Origin: Hymenobacter amundsenii
Lineage (GTDB): Bacteria > Bacteroidota > Bacteroidia > Cytophagales > Hymenobacteraceae
Direction of reading: 5' to 3'
Assembly (NCBI RefSeq): GCF_002204745.1
Contig: NZ_NIRR01000003.1
Location: forward strand, 62,001 to 126,000
Length of the DNA: 64,000 bases
Shown here: positions 10,214-17,221 of the stretch, one piece after another
Position numbering within the stretch: position 1 is the first letter of the stretch
Layout: each line of letters starts with the position of its first letter
The notes under the pieces: model-generated
Databases searched by the model: none
Seen by the model: the letters and a program-made list of their open reading frames with translations, nothing else
Told to the model about the DNA's origin: nothing
Position numbers and translations under genes: made by a program

Positions 10214-12742
10214 GTGCAACCTGCGTCGGAACCGACGGCCGACCGCGTCACGCTGTTTGCCGACGTGATTCTGCCCCTGCCGCTGCCCCGCCTTTATACC
10301 TACCGCGTCCCGTTCGAACTCAACGACCAGGTGGTAATTGGGGGCCGGGTGCTGGTGCAGTTCGGGGCCAAGCGGACGCTGAGTTGCATCGTGGCGGCCG
10401 TCCACCAGTCGCCGCCCGCGGCCTACCAGGCCAAGTACATTCTGGAGTTCATCGACGATGCGCCCGTCGTGACCCAGCCCCAGTTGAAGCTCTTTGCCTG
10501 GATTGCCGAGTACTACCTCTGCACGTTGGGCGAGGTGATAAACGCGGCCCTGCCTTCCGCCCTCAAGCTCAGCTCCGAGAGCCGGGTGCAACTGCATCCG
10601 GCCTACGAGCCCGAGAACCACCCCTACCCGCTCGGCGACCAGGAACAGAAGGTGGTGGACGCGCTGAGTTCCGGCGAGGAAGTTGGCAAGTCGCTGACAT
10701 TTACCGAGGTCGGTGAGCTGCTTGGCATTGCCTCGTTCCATAAGTACATCAAGTCCTTGATGCAGAAGGATGTGGTGTTCCTGTTCGAGCATCTCAAGGA
10801 CAAGTTCTCGCCTAAAGTGGTGAAGAAGGTGCGCTTGGTGCACCGCTACGTGGCTGAGGCGGCCCTGGAGGAGCTATTCGGGCAGCTGGCCAGCCGGGCC
10901 AAGCAGCTCGATGTGGTGATGCGGTATTTGCAGCGGGTACCCGTTTACCAGAGCGAGCATGCCAACCACCGGGGCCTCGAAAAAGCGGCCCTCACGTCGG
11001 CCCCGCACCTGTCGCCTTCGGCAGTGAACACCCTCATCAAAAACGGTATTCTAGAGCAGTTCGATCAGATTGTGTCGCGCTTCCCGCTGGATGAGGACGA
11101 CGCCCAGGCCAACATGCACTTCACGCTGAACGACTCGCAGGTAGAAGCCCGCGACGCAGTGATGCGCGAGTTCCAAACCAAGGACATTGTGCTACTGCAC
11201 GGCGTAACGGGCGCGGGTAAAACCGAAATCTACATCGACCTCATCAAGCAGGCGCTGGATGGTGGCGGGCAGGTGCTGTACCTGCTGCCCGAAATTGCCC
11301 TCACCGCCCAGATTGTTACCCGGCTCATGCGCGTGTTCGGCTCGCGGCTGGGCGTGTACCACTCCAAGTTCTCCGACAACGAACGGGTAGAAGTGTGGAA
11401 CGGGGTGCTGTCGGGGCGGTTTCAGGTGGTGATTGGGGTACGCTCGGCTGTGTTTCTGCCGTTTGATAATCTTGCCCTCACAATTGTGGACGAGGAGCAC
11501 GAGTCGAGCTATAAGCAGTACGACCCGGCCCCGCGCTACAACGCCCGCGAGGTGGCCCTGATGATGGCCCACTTCCAAGGCAGCAAAACGCTGCTCGGCT
11601 CGGCCACGCCGGCCGTGGAAACCTACTACCAGGCGCGGGCCGGCCGTTACGGGCTGGTGAGCCTCACTAAGCGCTTCGGCGAGGCGGGCCTGCCCGAAAT
11701 CGTGCTCGTGGACACCCGCAAGAGCCGGGAGCAGAAAACCATGCTTAACCACTTCACTCCCGAGCTGATGGCGGAGATGGAAAGCAAGCTGGCCCAGCAG
11801 GAGCAGGTGATTCTGTTCCAGAACCGCCGCGGCTATGCCCCCTTCATCAACTGCCTCGACTGCGGCTGGATTCCCAAGTGCACCAACTGCGCCGTGAGTT
11901 TGAGCTACCACAAGCAGGCCCACGAGCTGCGCTGCCACTACTGCGGCCACCACGACCGGATGCCGGCCCAGTGCCCCGCCTGCGGCTCGCGCAACGTGAA
12001 AACCGTGGGCTTCGGCACCGAGAAAATCGAGGACGACCTGAAGGTAATGCTGCCCCAGGCCAACGTGCAGCGCATGGACCTCGACACGACCCGCGCCAAG
12101 AACTCTTATCAGCAGATTATTTCCGACTTCGAGCAGCAGAAAACCAACATTCTGGTGGGCACCCAAATGGTGACCAAGGGCCTCGACTTCGCCAACGTGA
12201 GCCTGGTGGGCATCATCAACGCCGACAGCATCATTCATTACCCCGATTTTCGGGCCCACGAACGGGCCTTCCAGATGTTTGTGCAGGTGAGCGGGCGGGC
12301 GGGCCGCAAGGGCAAGAAGGGCCGCGTCATCATCCAGACGGCCGACCCCGAGCAGGTCATCTTCGACAAGGTGATGCGCAACGACTACCTGGAGTTTTAC
12401 GACTACGAAATCACCCAGCGCCGGGAGCACGGCTACCCGCCCTTCATGCGCATCATTCGCCTATTGGTGAAGCACGTGGACGTAGCCGTGGGCGAGCGGG
12501 CCGCTTTGCTGCTGACCCAGGAGTTGATAGACCGGCTGGGCCGCGAGGCCGTGCTGGGGCCCGAGGCGCCCTACATCTTCCGCATCCGCAATTTCTACCT
12601 GCAGGAAATCACCATCAAGCTCAGACGTGAGCACACCGTGCTCAAAGCCGCCAAAGCCGACATTATGGCCGCCATGGACGTGGTGCGTGACCAGAAGGAG
12701 TTCAAGCAGGTGCGCCTGGCCGCCGATGTAGACCCAATGTAG
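10214..12742 (+). CDS. priA: Primosomal protein N' (replication restart helicase PriA)
   Basis: PriA binds abandoned forks, unwinds the lagging strand and reloads the replicative helicase. Seen here are an N-terminal DNA-binding region (LFADVILPLPLPRLYTYRVP), a Walker A motif GVTGAGKTEIY near residue 330, the DEEH box at about 426-429, and a zinc-binding insert with eight cysteines from about residue 547 (CLDCGW, CTNC, CHYC, CPAC). The frame has no ATG near its beginning. GTG at 10214 gives the most family-like N-terminus; TTG codons at 10178 and 10193 are alternatives. A box TATCTTTA at 10107-10114 differs from the promoter consensus by one base. The gene is convergent with the next lipoprotein gene. 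Confidence 0.95.
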   Translation: MQPASEPTADRVTLFADVILPLPLPRLYTYRVPFELNDQVVIGGRVLVQFGAKRTLSCIVAAVHQSPPAAYQAKYILEFIDDAPVVTQPQLKLFAWIAEYYLCTLGEVINAALPSALKLSSESRVQLHPAYEPENHPYPLGDQEQKVVDALSSGEEVGKSLTFTEVGELLGIASFHKYIKSLMQKDVVFLFEHLKDKFSPKVVKKVRLVHRYVAEAALEELFGQLASRAKQLDVVMRYLQRVPVYQSEHANHRGLEKAALTSAPHLSPSAVNTLIKNGILEQFDQIVSRFPLDEDDAQANMHFTLNDSQVEARDAVMREFQTKDIVLLHGVTGAGKTEIYIDLIKQALDGGGQVLYLLPEIALTAQIVTRLMRVFGSRLGVYHSKFSDNERVEVWNGVLSGRFQVVIGVRSAVFLPFDNLALTIVDEEHESSYKQYDPAPRYNAREVALMMAHFQGSKTLLGSATPAVETYYQARAGRYGLVSLTKRFGEAGLPEIVLVDTRKSREQKTMLNHFTPELMAEMESKLAQQEQVILFQNRRGYAPFINCLDCGWIPKCTNCAVSLSYHKQAHELRCHYCGHHDRMPAQCPACGSRNVKTVGFGTEKIEDDLKVMLPQANVQRMDLDTTRAKNSYQQIISDFEQQKTNILVGTQMVTKGLDFANVSLVGIINADSIIHYPDFRAHERAFQMFVQVSGRAGRKGKKGRVIIQTADPEQVIFDKVMRNDYLEFYDYEITQRREHGYPPFMRIIRLLVKHVDVAVGERAALLLTQELIDRLGREAVLGPEAPYIFRIRNFYLQEITIKLRREHTVLKAAKADIMAAMDVVRDQKEFKQVRLAADVDPM

Positions 12743-12770
12743 GGCATGCGCCTATGTGCCTTAGCCGCGC

Positions 12771-13532
12771 CTACGAGCCGGCAATAAACAGGATAATCCC
12801 TAGCACGGCCAGCGGCCCCCCGATGAAGCTGGCAAATGCCAGCCCATATACTCCACCCAACAACCCCAAAAGCAGGACCGCTCCGGCGGCCAGTAGCATA
12901 CCCAGCCCCAATTTTTGCAGTGGCTTATTGGCCGCATCCGTTTTAGGAGTCGGAGCAGCTAAGGGTCCTACACTTTTGTCCCGCCCTTCCCGGCGCAGAC
13001 GGCGGCGGCCGTTTTTACCCTGAAAAAACAGCAGCGGAATTCCAACGGCGAGCAGCGGTAGGGCCAGCAGCAATTGGCCCAGCCCGGCGTAACCGCTGCC
13101 ATCGTAGTTGGCCGCAGCGATAATCAGGGCCCCGCCGCCGATAACGGCCAACGCCCCGCCCACATTAACAACCGTCGTCAGCGGGTCGGCCCCCACGGCG
13201 GGGGATGCGACCCGTGCCACCACCGTATCGGGCGGGGCCACGGCTACGGCGGGGCCCCGCAGCGGCGGGGCCGTAAGGTGGGGCGAAGAGTGAAGCAATG
13301 GGCGCGCCTGGGGCAAGGGCGGCAGAGGCAGCGCAGCTTCGGCGGCCGGATCGGGCCGGCTGGCAGTGAGCCGGGCCGGCGCGGCTTCCGGCCTTGCGCT
13401 GGCCGGCTGCGGCAGGCGCGGCTGATAGTTAGAAGAAGCGGAGGCGAAGAAGAAGGGCGCCGGCCGGGTGCTCTGGCAGCCCGCCAGTAGCACGATTGCC
13501 AACCACAGGTAATACACCGGCAGCTTGGTCAT
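12771..13532 (-). CDS. Putative lipoprotein with Pro/Ala-rich linker and C-terminal membrane segments
   Basis: The 253-residue product starts with a lipoprotein signal ending LLAGCQ, with the lipid-attached Cys at 19. A low-complexity segment rich in Ala, Pro and Arg runs to about residue 100. The rest contains at least three hydrophobic stretches, around 126-150, 152-175 and 205-253, ending in LGIILFIAGS. I do not recognise a family. The combination of a lipobox with several membrane helices and a short basic block (GKNGRRRLRREGRDK) resembles small Cytophagales lipoproteins of unknown role, including the next gene. It is convergent with priA, 28 nt apart. Confidence 0.65.
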   Translation of the reverse strand: MTKLPVYYLWLAIVLLAGCQSTRPAPFFFASASSNYQPRLPQPASARPEAAPARLTASRPDPAAEAALPLPPLPQARPLLHSSPHLTAPPLRGPAVAVAPPDTVVARVASPAVGADPLTTVVNVGGALAVIGGGALIIAAANYDGSGYAGLGQLLLALPLLAVGIPLLFFQGKNGRRRLRREGRDKSVGPLAAPTPKTDAANKPLQKLGLGMLLAAGAVLLLGLLGGVYGLAFASFIGGPLAVLGIILFIAGS

Positions 13533-13668
13533 AAGTAGAGGCTAAAAGATTGATGGGATAACGAATTCAAATAAAGCGCTTTTTTTCGGCCTTACCAGCA
13601 CCTCATATCCCCCCCCACTCCCCAGGGGGCGCCTTTGCTACCCTAACTGCTGCTGTCTGAAGCCACCC

Positions 13669-13717
13669 GTCAACTAAAGCGCGGCTGCCAATTGGCAACC
13701 GGGGCGCTTTAGTTGAC
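13669..13717. terminator. Long hairpin between two minus-strand lipoprotein genes
   Basis: A 14-bp perfect stem (GTCAACTAAAGCGC at 13669-13682 and its complement at 13704-13717) encloses a smaller palindrome. It lies 15 nt after the stop of the 13732-14298 gene and probably terminates it, although a clear T tract is lacking. Confidence 0.55.
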
Positions 13718-13731
13718 GACCAACGAGCAGC

Positions 13732-14298
13732 TTATACTTCGTCGAGCAGCCAGAGGATAATGAAGATCAGGCCAATGAGGGCGATGATGCCACCGATGAG
13801 GCTGAAGATGCTACCCGGTATGATCGTTACCAGGGCTCCGACCAGCAGCAGGATGATACCCGTGCGCAGGTTGCCGCTGATGGCAGTAGCGGCGGCCGTT
13901 TCCGACTTCGCCTTCACCTGTACCTTGGAGGCCATTTTGTCGGCTTTCTTGATAACTTTCTGCACCAGCGCCTTCTGCATGAAGTTCAGCTTGGCAGACT
14001 TGGCTACTGGAGCAACCGAAACCACCGGGGCAGCTGCCGGAGCCGCTTGGGCTACAGCGGGAGCTGCAGCTGGGGCAACCATCGTTGGGGTAGCAACTAC
14101 CTCGGCAGGGGCGGCGGCTACCTCCGGGGCAACCGTTGCGGCGGGGGCGGGCTTAATGATGGTAGCGCGCTGGGTGCCGTGGTAGGCAGAGGCTGTTTTA
14201 GGCAGCATAGCATACTCGGCGCGGTTGCAGCTCGTTAGGGCGACGGCAACGGCAACTACGGCCGTTAGCTTGTTGAAGAGTCCGGACAGGTGTTTCAT
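13732..14298 (-). CDS. Putative lipoprotein with Ala/Pro-rich linker and two C-terminal membrane helices
   Basis: The 188-residue product starts MKHLSGLFNKLTAV and has a lipobox ALTSC with the Cys at 24. An Ala, Pro and Val-rich linker (about residues 45-100) is followed by a basic helix (FMQKALVQKVIKKADKM) and two hydrophobic segments in the last 50 residues, ending IIALIGLIFIILWLLDEV. The layout matches the neighbouring lipoprotein at 12771-13532, so the two may be distant paralogues. Many Bacteroidota encode such proteins with a YqaE/PMP3-like or small two-helix end; I cannot assign one. The ATG at 14298 is chosen because a longer reading places a hydrophobic stretch before the signal peptide. 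Confidence 0.65.
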   Translation of the reverse strand: MKHLSGLFNKLTAVVAVAVALTSCNRAEYAMLPKTASAYHGTQRATIIKPAPAATVAPEVAAAPAEVVATPTMVAPAAAPAVAQAAPAAAPVVSVAPVAKSAKLNFMQKALVQKVIKKADKMASKVQVKAKSETAAATAISGNLRTGIILLLVGALVTIIPGSIFSLIGGIIALIGLIFIILWLLDEV

Positions 14299-14523
14299 GG
14301 GTAAGAGGAGAAGAGTGAATGAATGGATGAGCAAACGCAGTTTCTACGGACCAAAGTAGGAAACAGCGGGGCAAAACTATTTAAATTATTCATCGCTGCC
14401 CGGTTAGCCAAGCCGATAGCCAGCTTACCAACATCTAAAGGCCCTGTCAGCCAATTCAAATGCGGCCGAACCGTTCCGGGGCAAGCCATGTTAGCACTGC
14501 GCCGTTTCTTTGCATTCCAGCCT

Positions 14524-15297
14524 ATGTCATACTCCTTCAAATTGTGGTTTCCGCTCAGCGTGGCCGGGCTCCTGGCCGGGGCCGGAGCCTGCACCCAGAC
14601 GCTCAGCGAGGGCACTACCACCCAGCTCACCGAGCAGCGCCGCCAAGCAGAGCCCGACACCAGCGGCTACGAGCGCCGCGCCCCCCAGGATCTTAACGGC
14701 ATTGGTAAGTACTACCTGGGCCGGCAGATTGCCCACGTAATGGGCCACGAAGGCGCCGCCTGGCTCAACCGCTCCGACCGGGCCCAGGAAGAAGGTACCG
14801 CCATTTTGCTGCGCGAACTCAAGCTTAAGCCTACCGATGTGGTGGCCGACATTGGGGCCGGCACGGGGTTTTTCACGTTTCAGATGAGCCCGCTCGTGCC
14901 CCAGGGGCGGGTACTGGCCGTTGACATTCAGACCGAGATGCTGACGGCGTTACGTGAGAACAAGACCCGTTTGGGAGCCACCAACGTGGTGCCGGTGCGG
15001 GGCACCACCGAAAACCCCAATCTGCCCGCCGGCCAGGTCGATCTGGTGCTCATCGTGGATGCCTACCACGAGTTCGACCACCCCCGCGAAATGGCCCGCG
15101 CCATCCGCACGGCCCTCTCGCCTACCGGCCGGCTGGCTTTAGTCGAGTACCGGGCCGAGGACCCCGACGTGCCCATCAAGCGCATTCACAAAATGAGCGT
15201 GGCCCAGGTCCGCCGCGAAATGGCCGCCGTCGGCCTGCGCCTCACCGATTCGGTAGAAACCCTGCCACAACAGCATTTGCTGTTTTTCCAAAAATGA
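14524..15297 (+). CDS. SAM-dependent methyltransferase with a lipoprotein signal peptide
   Basis: The 257-residue product has a class I methyltransferase fold. Motif I reads VADIGAGTGFF, followed by the acidic end of strand 2 (VLAVDIQTEML) and a motif LVLIVDAYHEFDHP. The start MSYSFKLWFPLSVAGLLAGAGAC forms a good type II signal with Cys 23, implying export and lipid anchoring. This is unexpected for an enzyme that uses cytosolic SAM. Longer upstream readings exist in the same frame but would bury the signal. A near-consensus box TTTCTTTG lies at 14505-14512. The substrate is unknown. The stop codon touches the long inverted repeat before queA. Confidence 0.75.
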   Translation: MSYSFKLWFPLSVAGLLAGAGACTQTLSEGTTTQLTEQRRQAEPDTSGYERRAPQDLNGIGKYYLGRQIAHVMGHEGAAWLNRSDRAQEEGTAILLRELKLKPTDVVADIGAGTGFFTFQMSPLVPQGRVLAVDIQTEMLTALRENKTRLGATNVVPVRGTTENPNLPAGQVDLVLIVDAYHEFDHPREMARAIRTALSPTGRLALVEYRAEDPDVPIKRIHKMSVAQVRREMAAVGLRLTDSVETLPQQHLLFFQK

Positions 15298-15478
15298 TTT
15301 TTTAAGCTGTTAGCTGGCAGCTATTAGCTGTTAGCTTTCGTTTTGGCGGACGGAGGTTTACTTTTGCCGACTTGTGGAGTGGCACTTTTGTCGATTTGGT
15401 TTCGGCTCAATTAGGCGGCTCCCCAATCTTCCGCACGAAAGCTAACAGCTAATAGCTGCCAGCTAACAGCTTAAAAAA
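15298..15478. repeat. Perfect 43-bp inverted repeat (AGCTGTTAGCT family) between the methyltransferase and queA
   Basis: The arms at 15298-15340 and 15436-15478 are exact reverse complements over 43 bp around a 95-nt spacer. The left arm starts at the first base after the TGA stop and the right arm ends at the A of the queA ATG. The arms consist of repeated words AGCTGTTAGCTGGCAGCTATTAG. A diverged copy of the same arms lies inside the double ddl gene at 54661-54745. Confidence 0.95.
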
Positions 15479-16704
15479 TGTCCGACCCCCGCCAGCTTTC
15501 CATTCACGATTTCACTTACCAACTGCCAGCCGGCCGCATCGCGCCCGAGCCGCTGCCCAACCGCGACCAGTCGCGGCTGCTGGTGTACGAAGCCGGCACC
15601 CTGCGCAACCAGACGTTCCGGGAGTTGCCGGGCTTGTTGCCGGCCGACAGCCTGTTGGTGTTCAATGATACCAAGGTGGTGCGGGCCCGGCTGTTTGCCC
15701 GCCGGCCCACCGGGGGCGCGGTAGAGCTGTTTTGCCTGGAGCCGGTAGCCCCGCACCAGGCCATCGAGCCGGCCATGCAGCAAACCGGCTCCTGCGTGTG
15801 GAAGTGCCTGGTAGGCAACGGCCGCCGTTGGAAAGAAGGGCCCGTAACGGTGGAATTTGAGGCGTTGGGCCAGCCCGCCACGCTGCAAGCCATGCGCACC
15901 GAGCAGCACGACGGCTACGCCCTGATTGCGTTCAGTTGGGAGCCGGCCGAACTGCCCTTCGCCGAAGTGTTGCGCGCCGCCGGGCACTTGCCTTTGCCCC
16001 CCTACCTCAACCGCGCCGATACCGACGTAGACGCAGTGCGCTACCAGACCGTGTACGCGGCCCAGGAGGGCGCGGTGGCCGCCCCCACGGCCGGACTGCA
16101 CTTTTCTGAGGCCGTGCTGGCCGAACTAGCCGAGCGCCGCACCCTGGCCGCCCGCGTGACGTTGCACGTGGGCGCGGGCACGTTTCAGCCGGTGAAAGCC
16201 GACCAGATGGCTGGCCACCCGATGCATGGGGAGCCGTTCAGCGTGAGCGTCGATACGCTCCGGCGGCTGCGCGCTCATCTGGCGGCGGGCTTGCCCATTA
16301 TCCCGGTGGGCACTACCAGCCTGCGCACCCTCGAAAGCCTGTACTGGCTCGGAACCCGCCTGCTACAGCGGCCGGCCCAACTGCCCGCCTGGCACGTAGA
16401 GCAGTGGCAACCCTACGAATCCCAACAGAACACGACGACCCCCGACGCCCTCGATGCGCTGCTGACCCAGCTCGAACTAACCGGCGCCGACACGCTGCAT
16501 GCCACCACCCAACTCCTGATTGCGCCCGGCTACCAATTCCGGCTAGTACGGGGCCTGATCACCAATTTCCATCAGCCCGAAAGCACGTTGCTGCTGTTGG
16601 TTGCCGCCCTCATCGGTCCCGACTGGCGGCAGGTGTACGAGCACGCCCTGGCCCAGAACTACCGGTTCCTGAGCTACGGCGACTCATCGCTGCTGCTGCC
16701 TTAA
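15478..16704 (+). CDS. queA: tRNA preQ1(34) S-adenosylmethionine ribosyltransferase-isomerase QueA
   Basis: QueA transfers and isomerises the ribosyl group of SAM onto preQ1 at tRNA position 34, giving epoxyqueuosine. The 408-residue product begins MSDPRQLSIHDFTYQLPAGRIAPEPLPNRDQSRLLV and contains the family motifs LLVFNDTKVVRARL, AAPTAGLHFS, LHVGAGTFQPV and GLITNFHQPESTLLLLVAALIG. Bacteroidota QueA proteins are longer than the 356 residues of E. coli, so the length is normal. The ATG at 15478 coincides with the end of an inverted repeat arm, so the mRNA leader must include part of that structure unless transcription starts within it. Confidence 0.95.
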   Translation: MSDPRQLSIHDFTYQLPAGRIAPEPLPNRDQSRLLVYEAGTLRNQTFRELPGLLPADSLLVFNDTKVVRARLFARRPTGGAVELFCLEPVAPHQAIEPAMQQTGSCVWKCLVGNGRRWKEGPVTVEFEALGQPATLQAMRTEQHDGYALIAFSWEPAELPFAEVLRAAGHLPLPPYLNRADTDVDAVRYQTVYAAQEGAVAAPTAGLHFSEAVLAELAERRTLAARVTLHVGAGTFQPVKADQMAGHPMHGEPFSVSVDTLRRLRAHLAAGLPIIPVGTTSLRTLESLYWLGTRLLQRPAQLPAWHVEQWQPYESQQNTTTPDALDALLTQLELTGADTLHATTQLLIAPGYQFRLVRGLITNFHQPESTLLLLVAALIGPDWRQVYEHALAQNYRFLSYGDSSLLLP

Positions 16705-16802
16705 GCAGAGGCCGATTTCCTTTTTATGATGCCGGTTTTGCGCTGTCTTCAGCGTTTAGCCGTATAAGGCCGCAGATCCTTTTTTTCCACTTGCTTTTCA
16801 TC

Positions 16803-17138
16803 ATGAAAAAGATATTTCTGACAGCTGCTGCCCTGGTTTTCACTGCAGCCGCTGCTTTTGCTCAAACCACCACTACCACGACCGAGGACCGCACTAAAGC
16901 GGGCGAAGTAATCCAGGATGCCAAGCAGGGTACCGTAAAAGCGGCCCAAGCAACGGGCAACGCCGTAGAAACCGGCGCCCGCGCAACCGGCAATGCGGTA
17001 GAGACTGGTGCCCAGGCGACTGGCAACTTCGCTGAGAAATCGGCCAAGAAGACTGCCCGCGCTGCGAAAAAGGCCGCCCGCGCCACGAAAAGAGCCGCTA
17101 AATCAGTTAAGAACAAAGCCGTAGACGTAGTTAATTAA
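16803..17138 (+). CDS. Small secreted Ala/Lys-rich protein with tandem GNAVETGA repeats
   Basis: The 111-residue product begins with a clear signal peptide (MKKIFLTAAALVFTAAAAFAQ). The mature part has a Thr-rich start, then repeats of the pattern ATGNAVETGA and a strongly basic Ala/Lys end (KKTARAAKKAARATKRAAKS). The heptad-like, helix-prone composition recalls LEA-like or histone-like proteins, but I would not assign a function. The ATG at 16803 is supported by the signal peptide. It is monocistronic, with its own terminator. Confidence 0.75.
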   Translation: MKKIFLTAAALVFTAAAAFAQTTTTTTEDRTKAGEVIQDAKQGTVKAAQATGNAVETGARATGNAVETGAQATGNFAEKSAKKTARAAKKAARATKRAAKSVKNKAVDVVN

Positions 17139-17159
17139 TCGGCCTTTGTTGCTCACATG

Positions 17160-17194
17160 AAAAAGTGCTTACCCAAGGGTAAGCACTTTTTTTA
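17160..17194 (+). terminator. Rho-independent terminator
   Basis: Stem AAAAGTGCTTACCC (17161-17174) pairs perfectly with GGGTAAGCACTTTT (17177-17190), followed by TTT. It lies 22 nt after the small secreted gene and would also act on the convergent M14 gene. Confidence 0.9.
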
Positions 17195-17221
17195 CGCCCG
17201 TAACCGTTGAAAAACCAGTGA

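Noticed and set aside
11192..12430. 412-codon minus-strand frame opposite priA
   Set aside because: Antisense shadow caused by codon bias; PriA motifs are on the plus strand.
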